Positions 53,580-61,427 of a stretch of 64,000 nucleotides of DNA are shown here, piece by piece. Each line of letters begins with the position of its first letter. Within the stretch, counting starts at the first letter, position 1. Origin of the DNA: Carnobacterium iners (GTDB lineage Bacteria; Bacillota; Bacilli; Lactobacillales; Carnobacteriaceae); NCBI RefSeq assembly GCF_900177385.1, contig NZ_FXBJ01000002.1, positions 1,678,001 to 1,742,000 on the forward strand. Reading direction: 5' to 3'. The translations under genes were made by a program, and so were the position numbers. The notes below the pieces were generated by a model. It saw only the letters and a list, made by a program, of their open reading frames with translations, was not told where the DNA came from and ran no database searches.

Positions 53580-54812
53580 ATGGGTAAACAAACATTCAGT
53601 AGTAAATTAAAAAGTATGGGTCCAGCAGCTATTATTGCAAGTGCTTTTATTGGACCAGGAACCATTACAACCACAACAATTGCAGGAGCCAATTATGGGT
53701 ACCAGCTTCTCTGGGCGGTACTATTTTCAATTATTGCCTTAATGGTATTGATGGAGATGAGTTCTCGGATTGGAATTATTTCAAGAAAAGATGCCATCAG
53801 TGCAGCAGAAGAAATGCTTCCTGAAAATAAAGTTTGGGGTATCTTTATTAAAACACTAGCTTTAGTAGCTGTACTTGTTACTTGTTTTGGTTTTCAAAGT
53901 GGCAATGAAATTGGTGCATCACTGGGTCTCGGAGACGCATTAGGCCTTTCAAATACTATTTCTGCTTTAATTGTTGGAGCGATTGTAATGGCAACAGCTC
54001 TAATGGGGACAACTAAAATTTTAGAAAAAATTATGCTATTATTTGTAAGTGTTATGGGAATCATCTTCGTTATCACAATGATTTTAGTAAAACCAGATAT
54101 TTCTGCTATGTTAAAAGGATTGTTTGTACCAACGATGCCAAATGGTGGTATAGTAACTACGATGGCACTTATTGGAACAAGTTTGATTGCCATCAATTTA
54201 GTGCTTCATTCGGTTACATCAAAAGATAAATGGAAGACACCGGAGGGACTGGTTGAAGCACGTTTTGATATTAAAGTGAATATTTTAATCGGGGGATTAA
54301 TTACAATTTCTATGTTGACAACAAGTGCGGCTCTTTTGTATGAAACAGGTACAGAAGTAACCAGCCCACTTGTCTTTTCTACTCAGTTAGAACCAATTTT
54401 AGGCAATGGTGCAAGAATTATAGGAGATTTAGGTATTTTTGCAGCTGGACTATCCTCAGCTATTGCAATTCCTTTCATCTTGAAAACTATTTTAGCTAGT
54501 ATTTTTAATTGGGAAAAAGGAATAAATGATAATAAAGCTAAATTAATGGCTGCTATTGTTGTTATTTTTGGTACAGCTTTTGCTGTAGCAGATGTTAAAC
54601 CAACACAAATTATTATATTTGCTCAAGCAACGAGCGGGTTCTTCTTACCTTTTTTCGCAGCTTTATTATTAGTTGTGTCAAATAGTAAGACAATTATGGG
54701 TAAATATACTAATACGCTTCTACAAAATATATTGGGATTAATAGCTGTCGTTGTTACACTAATAATCGGTATGATTGGATTATATGGAACGGTATCTAAT
54801 TTATTTAGCTAA
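53580..54812 (+). CDS. Nramp-fold transporter lacking the metal-binding motifs
   Basis: 410 residues, about 11 membrane spans, ribosome-binding site AAAGGAG. Overall it follows the Nramp (SLC11) pattern. However, the TM1 motif DPGN is GPGT (residues 25-28, AFIGPGTITTTTIAGANYGY), and the TM6 MPHN is IAIN (203-206, in SLIAINLVLHS). The Asp, Asn, Met and His that bind divalent metal are therefore gone, while the LeuT-like fold and the following LHS are kept. Together with its place between FdrA and DUF2877 paralogues, this argues for uptake of an organic substrate (amide or ureide) rather than Mn/Fe. Inference only. Confidence 0.75.
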   Translation: MGKQTFSSKLKSMGPAAIIASAFIGPGTITTTTIAGANYGYQLLWAVLFSIIALMVLMEMSSRIGIISRKDAISAAEEMLPENKVWGIFIKTLALVAVLVTCFGFQSGNEIGASLGLGDALGLSNTISALIVGAIVMATALMGTTKILEKIMLLFVSVMGIIFVITMILVKPDISAMLKGLFVPTMPNGGIVTTMALIGTSLIAINLVLHSVTSKDKWKTPEGLVEARFDIKVNILIGGLITISMLTTSAALLYETGTEVTSPLVFSTQLEPILGNGARIIGDLGIFAAGLSSAIAIPFILKTILASIFNWEKGINDNKAKLMAAIVVIFGTAFAVADVKPTQIIIFAQATSGFFLPFFAALLLVVSNSKTIMGKYTNTLLQNILGLIAVVVTLIIGMIGLYGTVSNLFS

Positions 54813-54996
54813 TAGAAGGATTTATTTAGAGTTAAATGAAAGAGTGCGGTAAGAATAGTTCTAGTAGGAATAATTTTTAGGTTGGAACTAATCAACTCGT
54901 TAGTGGACAGGACTGGAGTGTGTTGTTCTGGCCCCATCATTATCTTATTAAAGAGAAGGATAGTTTTTTATACTAAAATTTGAAAGGAATGAAATC

Positions 54997-55851
54997 ATGA
55001 GGCCAGAGCAACTAGCAAAAAAAAGTAGTTACCTGACAGATTTTTTAAAAGAGGATTATTCTGGATTCGTCCATAGTATTTTTACACATAGTCTTAATAT
55101 TCAATTAGGAAAACAATTGGTTCATATAAGTGATTTACTAGAGCCTTTATCAGCTTTTGGATTGAAAATAGATAATGTAAAAATGAATTCTCTTTTAAAA
55201 GCAGTCAAAATTAATAACTTTGTTAATTATCAAAACAACACATTATTTTTTTACAATCACTTGAATAAAATTATTTCAATTATCAGTCTAGAAACACTAA
55301 TTGAAACAGAATTAACTCTTAAACCAATCGATTTCTTATCAGACCAAGAGCTTCAAGAAACAGTTTTTTTTAAAGAATTGAACAAATTGCCGTTAAAAAT
55401 GAAAACGGGTCTGCCATTAAGTACAAAAACGAGCAAGCACATTGATGAACTAAGTACGTATTCACTGGAAACATTATCGGATTATTCTATTTGGAATCAT
55501 TTTGTTGGTAGAGGAATTGGATTGACACCTAGTGGAGACGATTTCTTAATTGGGTATCTAGGTGTTTTAACATTATTTAATCAACAAAAAGAATCCGTTC
55601 AGGCCTTACGACCCTTCATACGCACAGAACAAACAACTGATATTAGTCTAGCTTACTTAACTTGTTTATTGCATGGCGTAGTGAATGAAAATATCAAAGA
55701 TTTAATTGTTTCCGTTTACTCCAAAGATCAAAAAGATATCCAATCCAAATTAGAGTGGATGCTATTATTTGGGCACACTTCAGGGACGGATACATTATAT
55801 GGGATGTTTATCGGAATGAAAGCAATGATATCGAAAGAAAATTATGGATAA
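54997..55851 (+). CDS. Second DUF2877 protein
   Basis: 284 residues. GRGIGLTPSGDDFLIGYLG and FGHTSGTDTLYGMFIGM are the two DUF2877 blocks, conserved as well as in the first copy at 47464. The N-terminal half is divergent. It follows the Nramp-like transporter by 184 bp. No second DUF1116 gene accompanies it, so it may share that subunit with the first cluster or work with the divergent FdrA in a different reaction. Confidence 0.82.
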   Translation: MRPEQLAKKSSYLTDFLKEDYSGFVHSIFTHSLNIQLGKQLVHISDLLEPLSAFGLKIDNVKMNSLLKAVKINNFVNYQNNTLFFYNHLNKIISIISLETLIETELTLKPIDFLSDQELQETVFFKELNKLPLKMKTGLPLSTKTSKHIDELSTYSLETLSDYSIWNHFVGRGIGLTPSGDDFLIGYLGVLTLFNQQKESVQALRPFIRTEQTTDISLAYLTCLLHGVVNENIKDLIVSVYSKDQKDIQSKLEWMLLFGHTSGTDTLYGMFIGMKAMISKENYG

Positions 55852-55883
55852 AAGAGAGGTCCATATCCTAACTTGAAGACTTC

Positions 55884-55912
55884 TTGACAATAGGTTTGAT
55901 TTCATTTATTCT
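55884..55912 (+). promoter_or_regulatory. Sigma-A promoter before the 91-residue gene
   Basis: TTGACA (55884-55889), 17-bp spacer, TATTCT (55907-55912), 51 bp before the start codon. Confidence 0.6.
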
Positions 55913-55963
55913 TAGCGAATAAGCTCGTTTTTAAAAGCTTTTATTGATGGGAGAACGAATAAA

Positions 55964-56239
55964 ATGAATCAAGGAAATATTGAAGATTTGACTGAAGATG
56001 AAATTAAAGAACTGCAAGCTTGCTCAGATTTAATTTTTGTAGAAACCGATATTAATGGTTTTTTTGAAGTAAAAGTTAAAATACCAACAGAAATGTTTCC
56101 GACAGATGTGTTTTATACAAAAGAAGCTATTGGTGATTTCCTAATGTCTAAGTTTAAATTAAGTATTATGATCGAATCAAATGATGGTAAATTTATCTAT
56201 CAGCCCAATCGTTTAGGGAAAAGAATAATAATAGACTAA
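55964..56239 (+). CDS. Hypothetical 91-residue protein
   Basis: No signal peptide or membrane span. It is acidic at the N-terminus (NIEDLTEDEIKELQ) with a central strand pair (FFEVKVKIPTEMFP) and a basic end (NRLGKRIIID). It has its own promoter and terminator, so it is a real small transcription unit. A weak GGGAG site precedes the ATG. I do not recognise the family. Confidence 0.6.
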   Translation: MNQGNIEDLTEDEIKELQACSDLIFVETDINGFFEVKVKIPTEMFPTDVFYTKEAIGDFLMSKFKLSIMIESNDGKFIYQPNRLGKRIIID

Positions 56240-56270
56240 CAAAAGCTAACTTTATTGTTAGCTTTTTTAT
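56240..56270 (+). terminator. Terminator after the 91-residue gene
   Basis: AAAAGCTAAC and GTTAGCTTTT pair perfectly (10 bp, TTTATT loop), then T-run. Confidence 0.9.
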
Positions 56271-56355
56271 TTTGCTCTTTTTTGAAGTTATTCCTAAATA
56301 GAAGTGTGGTATATTGAATAGGGATAAGTGAAAAATACAAAGGGAGTCGATCGAA

Positions 56356-57162
56356 TTGATTAAACTAATTGCTATTGATATGGATGGAACGTTATTAAAT
56401 AATGCCCATCAAATTACAGATGAAGTTCAAAAAGCTATCTTTGAAGCCAATGAATGTGGAATAAAAATTGTGTTGTGTACCGGAAGACCTTTAAAAGCCG
56501 TTTATCCTTATATCGAACAACTAGATTTGCCAAATCAAGATAGTTATGTGATTTCATTAAACGGGACACTAATTCAAAGAACAAATACGCAAGAAATTGT
56601 TTATAGCCATCAGTTAAAACATGCTGAATTGAAAGAAATTGATGCTATTAGAAAAGACTATACCTTAAATTTAGCCTTTTTTGATGAAAGTCATTATTTC
56701 TATACGGGTGAAAAAACAGACCGTCTACTGTTTGATGCAAATATACTTGAAATGGAACCCATTCATTTAGATATAAAAGATATTCCTAAAGATAAAGTTA
56801 TCTATAAAGCGATGTTTGTAGGAGAACCTGAAGAATTGGATCGTTTTGTAAAAGCTGTTCCAAATGAATGGTACGAAAAATTCTATCCAATCAGAAGTTT
56901 ATCTTATGTATTTGAACTATTACCTGAAAAAGCCAATAAAGGAGATGGCCTGACTGGATTAGCTAGATTATTGGCTATTCCGATGGCAGCTATTATGACT
57001 ATTGGTGACGGGGAAAACGATATTGATTTGATGAATGCTGTTGAGGAAAGTGTGGCAATGGGAAATGCGACCGAATCAATCAAGGCAGCTGCTAAACATG
57101 AAACCAAGTCTAATGAAGAAGACGGCGTCGCTCATGCAATCTATCAGTGGGCTTTAAACTAA
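56356..57162 (+). CDS. Cof-type HAD-IIB phosphatase
   Basis: 268 residues from TTG 56356 (AAAGGGAG about 10 bp before). Motif I AIDMDGTLLNN, motif II VLCTGRPLKA, the C2B cap in the middle (about 85-190), Lys in EKANKGDGLTGL, and motif IV TIGDGENDIDLMNAVEESVAMGNA (quoted in part: TIGDGENDIDLM). YidA-like sugar-phosphatase family with broad specificity for phosphorylated sugars or FMN-type compounds. Single-gene unit. Confidence 0.9.
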   Translation: MIKLIAIDMDGTLLNNAHQITDEVQKAIFEANECGIKIVLCTGRPLKAVYPYIEQLDLPNQDSYVISLNGTLIQRTNTQEIVYSHQLKHAELKEIDAIRKDYTLNLAFFDESHYFYTGEKTDRLLFDANILEMEPIHLDIKDIPKDKVIYKAMFVGEPEELDRFVKAVPNEWYEKFYPIRSLSYVFELLPEKANKGDGLTGLARLLAIPMAAIMTIGDGENDIDLMNAVEESVAMGNATESIKAAAKHETKSNEEDGVAHAIYQWALN

Positions 57163-57164
57163 AA

Positions 57165-57208
57165 AATAAGCGTTATACCAGTAAAGATTAACTGGTATAA
57201 CGCTTATT
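57165..57208. terminator. Perfect bidirectional terminator between convergent genes
   Basis: 18-bp perfect stem AATAAGCGTTATACCAGT (57165-57182) / 57191-57208 with an 8-nt loop, serving both the phosphatase (+) and the YeiH gene (-). Confidence 0.85.
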
Positions 57209-57217
57209 AAAGTAGTT

Positions 57218-58243
57218 TTAAAATAACCAGAAAATTAAAGCAATGGCTACTACTACTTGTGTTGTTCCAACTAATAGTCCATAAAGCAACGTTTTTGGTC
57301 CTTCTTTAACGATATCAGAAAATTTAACACGCAATCCAATGGCAGCTAAAGCAGCTATTTCGAATTGTTTGCTGATAACTTGAGCACTTGTTACCATGTA
57401 ATCTGGTAGTGACACAAGACTTCTTAATAAGAATAAACAAAAGAATCCGATAATAAACCAAGGAACACCAGCTGAACTTTTTGTTTTTTCATGATGACTG
57501 GTTGGTTTAGAAAATAAAGACTTATCTTCTTCGACATTCATTTTCCCAAAAATTAAAGCGACACCAATAATTAATAAAACACGCATTAATTTAAAAACAA
57601 TCGATAAATTTGCTACATCATCATTAACTAGTTTTGCTGAAGCAATGACTTGGCCAATTGATTGAACTGTTCCCCCAATAAGAGCAGATGTTTGTATCGT
57701 TTCATGATTGTAAAGGATAGCGGTAAGAATGGGTAAAGTAACCATTAAAAGTGTACCCGTTAAATTAACTATCGTGATGGACAATCCTTTATCCTTTTCC
57801 TCTGCATTAATAACAGGTGAAATAGTCCCTATAGCAGAAGAACCGCATACTGCGTTCCCAGCCCCCATTAACAAGGCAAATTTCTTACCGAACTTCAAGT
57901 AACGTCCGATCCAATAAGCAGCAATAATCGTCGCAACCATTTGAAATAAGATGAAGGTAAATCCTGTAAAACCTACTTGTTTAATAATTTGAAAATCAAG
58001 GATTAATCCGTTTAAGACAATCGAAAATTCTAACAAGCTTTTCTCGGAAAATTTTGTTCCAGTGTTTAAAATAGGTTTATTTAAAAGAGTATTACCTAAT
58101 AAGATGCCTAAAAAAATAGCAATTAAAGCTGCGCCGATAGTCGGAATAAAGAGAGCTAACTCCTGACTAATAATAGAAATAATAACACTTAAAACTAAAC
58201 CAGGTAAAATAAAGGTTATTTTTTCTGTCATTTTTTGAATCAT
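57218..58243 (-). CDS. YeiH-family putative sulfate/anion exporter
   Basis: 341 residues, about 10 membrane spans, start ATG 58243 with AAAGGAGA. Family stretches: IFLGILLGNTLLNKPILNTG, GAGNAVCGSSAIGTISPVI and LAAIGLRVKFSDIVKEGPKT. The YeiH (UPF0324) family is annotated as putative sulfate exporter; direct evidence is thin. It is divergent from a LysR regulator, as yeiE/yeiH are in enterobacteria. Confidence 0.88.
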   Translation of the reverse strand: MIQKMTEKITFILPGLVLSVIISIISQELALFIPTIGAALIAIFLGILLGNTLLNKPILNTGTKFSEKSLLEFSIVLNGLILDFQIIKQVGFTGFTFILFQMVATIIAAYWIGRYLKFGKKFALLMGAGNAVCGSSAIGTISPVINAEEKDKGLSITIVNLTGTLLMVTLPILTAILYNHETIQTSALIGGTVQSIGQVIASAKLVNDDVANLSIVFKLMRVLLIIGVALIFGKMNVEEDKSLFSKPTSHHEKTKSSAGVPWFIIGFFCLFLLRSLVSLPDYMVTSAQVISKQFEIAALAAIGLRVKFSDIVKEGPKTLLYGLLVGTTQVVVAIALIFWLF

Positions 58244-58306
58244 AATCGTTCTCCTTTTGTTTCTTTAGTATAAAAGTAGTTTACACTTAAAATTGCATAA
58301 GTTAAA

Positions 58307-58321
58307 ATAATCATTTATTAT
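58307..58321. promoter_or_regulatory. LysR-type box between the YeiH and LysR genes
   Basis: ATAAT-CATTT-ATTAT, a palindrome of the T-N11-A type, 37 bp before the LysR start. A second palindrome TATCT-AATTATA-AGATA directly follows (58319-58335). Confidence 0.5.
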
Positions 58322-58358
58322 CTAATTATAAGATATATTTATAGAGAGGAATAACAAC

Positions 58359-59236
58359 ATGTTAGATTATCGCTACCAAACCTTTTTAACTTTAGCAGAA
58401 GTTATGAATTATACTCAAACTGCGAAAAAATTGCATATTACTCAACCTGCCGTTACTCAACACATTCAGTATTTACAAAACGAATTAAATACTGAATTGC
58501 TTCATTATGAGAATAGACAATTAACCTTAACAAAAAAAGGCAAACAATTACAAAAAGATCTTTTACTCTTACAAAAAGAAATCCGGCAAATTCAAAAAAA
58601 ATTAGCAAAAAAATAGAGGCCCCCTCTTTTATATTTGGTGCAACATTAACCATCGGTGAATACGCTATGCCTGATATTATTGAAAAATACATGCATGCTT
58701 ATCCGACACATACTTTATCAATGTTAGTAGATAATACCGCATCTTTGATTGATCATTTAGAACATGGAAAAATCGATTTTGCATTTGTTGAAGGAGAATT
58801 TAATCAACACTCATTTGGTTTCCATAAACTATCAGACGAGTCCTTTATTGCTGTTTGTGCAGAAAGTAATCCTCTCTGGAAAAAGAAACAACCGATTAGT
58901 GAATTGTTTTCACATCAATTAATGATTAGGGAAGTTGGATCAGGCTCACGCTTAATTTTAGAAACGGCTTTAAAAAATAAGAGCATCCTTTTAGAAAGTT
59001 TCACTAAAATGATGATGATTGGAAATATTTCTTCTATCAAGGAGTTAGTAAAAAAAGATTTAGGTATCACTTTTTTATACCAAAGTGCGGTTGAAGAAGA
59101 ACTTGTCGCGGGGACGCTCAAAGAAATTAAGATTAAAGACTTTATTATCGACCATCCCTTTCATTTAATTTACCTTAAAACAGCTAATATAAAAGGAATG
59201 GAAATTGCACAAAATTTTATCAAATTACTCACTTAG
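58359..59236 (+). pseudogene. LysR-type regulator split by a -1 frameshift
   Basis: The first frame (58359-58616) gives the winged HTH domain (YRYQTFLTLAEVMNYTQTAK, HITQPAVTQHIQYLQNEL) and ends LAKK at the seven-A run 58607-58613. The -1 frame reads on without a break as IEAPSFIFGATLTIGEYAMP to the stop at 59236. That stretch is the start of a LysR effector domain, which then runs its full length (about 200 residues). With one more A the gene would be a normal 293-residue LysR protein of the YeiE/CysB-like group. It is paired with the divergent YeiH gene. Either dead, phase-variable or a base-calling error. Confidence 0.85.
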
Positions 59237-59285
59237 TATCTAAATCGCAGCTTGTATAAAGGCGATTAAAATGATACTGTTTATT

Positions 59286-59299
59286 CGTAATCGATTACA
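59286..59299. promoter_or_regulatory. LacI/RbsR-type operator before the nucleoside hydrolase
   Basis: CGTAATCGATTACA with the perfect palindromic core GTAATCGATTAC (59287-59298). It is nearly identical to the site at 60410 in front of the regulator gene. Upstream, TTGTAT-17-TACTGT is a possible promoter. Confidence 0.75.
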
Positions 59300-59382
59300 T
59301 GAAAGAACTAAAAAAGAGAGAAAATTACTTGAAATAGATTTTACCAATTGATTATCACTCAAATAAGAAAGTAGGAATATTA

Positions 59383-60306
59383 GTGATTAAAAAACAAATT
59401 ATTATCGATACAGATCCTGGGATTGATGATGCAGTGGCATTAGCTATTGCTCTTTATAGTGATGAAGTAGAAGTCAAACTGATTACTACCGTTGCTGGGA
59501 ATGTTGGATTAGAATATGTTACACAAAATACGCTAAAGTTGCTCCAATTTTTTAATAAAGATGTCCCTGTAGCTAAAGGTTTAGATGCACCATTAATCAA
59601 AGAAATAATAAATGCAGGTGCGATTCATGGTGAAACGGGTATGGAAGGGTATACCTTTGAAGAACCAACAGATCGTCTATTGTTAAAAGAACATGCAGTA
59701 AACGCGATGAGAGAAACTATTTTAACCAGCCAAGAACCTATCACGATTATAGGCATTGGACCATTAACAAATATAGCGATGCTTTTAAAAATGTATCCTG
59801 AAACTCAATCGAATATTAAAGAAATTATCTTTATGGGCGGTTCACTTACAAGAGGAAATAGTGGAGTGATGTCTGAATACAATATTGATTTTGATCCTGA
59901 AGCTGCTAAAATTGTATTTGATTCAGGAGTGCCGATTGTCATGGTTGGTTTAGACTTAGGATTGAAAGCATTAATTTTATTAGAGGATAGTATGAAAATA
60001 AAAGAAATGAATAAAATTGGAGATATGTTTTATCATTTATTCAAACGGTATAGAGGCGGAAGTATGCATACGGGGTTAACAATGTATGATAGTACAGCGA
60101 TTGCCTATCTTTTAAGACCGGACTTATTCGAAGTAGTAGAAACTTTTATAGATGTTGAATTAAATGGCACATACACAACAGGTGCTACCATTGTTGACCT
60201 AAAAGGTTTTTTGAAAAAAGAAGCAAATGCAACCGTTTGTCTCGACATCAATCAAGAGGCATTTAAAAAATGGTTTTTAACAAGTATCGAACACTGTACA
60301 GAATAG
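59383..60306 (+). CDS. Ribonucleoside hydrolase (RihA/B/C, IUNH family)
   Basis: 307 residues from GTG 59383. The Ca2+-binding DTDPGIDDAVAL motif at residues 9-20 is complete. GAIHGETGMEG, ITIIGIGPLTNIAMLL, FMGGSLTRGNSGVMSEYNIDFDPEAA (quoted in part) and the late MYDSTAIAYLL with the second metal Asp follow. Cleaves nucleosides to base and ribose, feeding the rbs genes downstream. It has its own RbsR-type operator and terminator. Purine versus pyrimidine preference is not readable. Confidence 0.92.
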   Translation: MIKKQIIIDTDPGIDDAVALAIALYSDEVEVKLITTVAGNVGLEYVTQNTLKLLQFFNKDVPVAKGLDAPLIKEIINAGAIHGETGMEGYTFEEPTDRLLLKEHAVNAMRETILTSQEPITIIGIGPLTNIAMLLKMYPETQSNIKEIIFMGGSLTRGNSGVMSEYNIDFDPEAAKIVFDSGVPIVMVGLDLGLKALILLEDSMKIKEMNKIGDMFYHLFKRYRGGSMHTGLTMYDSTAIAYLLRPDLFEVVETFIDVELNGTYTTGATIVDLKGFLKKEANATVCLDINQEAFKKWFLTSIEHCTE

Positions 60307-60318
60307 GAGTAAGCTTCT

Positions 60319-60355
60319 AATAAACAGGATATTTTTCTATTCTGTTTATTTTTTA
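60319..60355 (+). terminator. Terminator of the nucleoside hydrolase gene
   Basis: AATAAACAG (60319-60327) pairs with CTGTTTATT (60342-60350), extended by GATA/TATT, then T-run. Confidence 0.75.
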
Positions 60356-60375
60356 AAGAAAAATGTTGATAACGC

Positions 60376-60404
60376 TTGCATAAAAATGGAAAAGATGCTA
60401 TTAT
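60376..60404 (+). promoter_or_regulatory. Promoter of the rbs operon
   Basis: TTGCAT (60376-60381), 17-bp spacer, TATTAT (60399-60404). The operator lies directly on the expected start site. Confidence 0.6.
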
Positions 60405-60409
60405 GTGTA

Positions 60410-60423
60410 TGTAATCGGTTACA
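60410..60423. promoter_or_regulatory. Operator of the rbs operon (LacI/RbsR type, also a perfect cre match)
   Basis: TGTAATCGGTTACA. It shares 12 of 14 bases with the site at 59286 and also fits the cre consensus fully, so RbsR, CcpA or both may bind. It sits 6-19 bp after the -10 box, a repressing position. Confidence 0.75.
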
Positions 60424-60451
60424 TAAAAAGCAAATATATGAGGTGAACAGG

Positions 60452-61387
60452 ATGAGAACAATTAAAGATGTTGCAAAATTGGCTGGTGTATCAGTAGCGA
60501 CTGTTTCAAGAGCACTGAACAAAAGTGGATATGTCAGTGAGAAAAGTCAATTAAAAGTTGAGGCAGCAATCAAAGAATTAGATTTTTATCCTAACGAAGT
60601 AGCCCGTTCACTTTTCCAAAAAAAATCTAAATTAATTGGATTACTTTTACCAGACATTGCTAACCCTTTCTTCCCATTAGTTGCTAAGGGTGTAGAAGAT
60701 AAGGTAAATGAAATGGGATATAAACTAATTTTGGGAAATGTTCAAGAAAATCCCTTGAAAGAAGCAGAATACATACGGACCTTTGCCCAAAATAATGTAG
60801 CAGGTGTATTGTCAGCTGTTGAGAGCAGTTCAAAGGACTTAAAAAATATGCCTTTCGTGATGCTAGATAGAATCACCTCGGATAAAGAATATTCCGTTCA
60901 TTCTGACGATTACCAAGGCGGTACGTTAGCCGCAATGGCAGTAAGTGAAAGAAGTCCTGGTCAGGTAGTTGTAATGGTTGGACCACGTTCGGTTTCCAAC
61001 TCACTCGTTCGTTTAGCTGGTAGCGTCAAAGTACTGGAAGAAAATAATTTAACGTATCAATTATTTGAAACAGAATCGTATCAATTTGATTCAGCCCAAG
61101 AATCGGCTCACCAATTGTTTGAACTGTTTCCTAATGTTAAAAGTATTATTGCTTCAAATGATATACATGCGTTAACGATTATGCGTGAAGCGATTCGTCG
61201 AGGTTTATCTATTCCGTCAGATGTTCAAGTAATTGGATACGATGATAATCCTTACAGTAAATTGATGTACCCAAGTTTATCAACGATTGCACAGCCGGCG
61301 TATCAAATTGGCTATAAAGGTGCTGAAATACTATGCAATCGCATAGAAGGATTAAAAGTAAAAGAAAAAATATCCAATTGCCAGTAA
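60452..61387 (+). CDS. rbsR: LacI-family ribose operon regulator (C-terminus frameshifted)
   Basis: 311 residues from ATG 60452 (GAGGTGA upstream; the frame opens at 60386 inside the operator). The HTH is TIKDVAKLAGVSVATVSRAL, the hinge NEVARSLFQKKS, then the periplasmic-binding-like domain (ANPFFPLVAKGVEDKVNEMG, DDNPYSKLMYPSLSTIAQP). The protein stops early at KISNCQ. In the -1 frame the missing family tail IQLPVKLEIRESL follows at once and ends at TGA 61426-61428, overlapping the rbsK ATG (TGATG). One A lost in the run 61365-61370 explains it. The truncated form lacks only about 20 residues. RbsR identity rests on HTH, operators and operon. Confidence 0.85.
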   Translation: MRTIKDVAKLAGVSVATVSRALNKSGYVSEKSQLKVEAAIKELDFYPNEVARSLFQKKSKLIGLLLPDIANPFFPLVAKGVEDKVNEMGYKLILGNVQENPLKEAEYIRTFAQNNVAGVLSAVESSSKDLKNMPFVMLDRITSDKEYSVHSDDYQGGTLAAMAVSERSPGQVVVMVGPRSVSNSLVRLAGSVKVLEENNLTYQLFETESYQFDSAQESAHQLFELFPNVKSIIASNDIHALTIMREAIRRGLSIPSDVQVIGYDDNPYSKLMYPSLSTIAQPAYQIGYKGAEILCNRIEGLKVKEKISNCQ

Positions 61388-61427
61388 AACTAGAAATAAG
61401 AGAGTCTTTAAGAAAGAAGGAAAAGTG

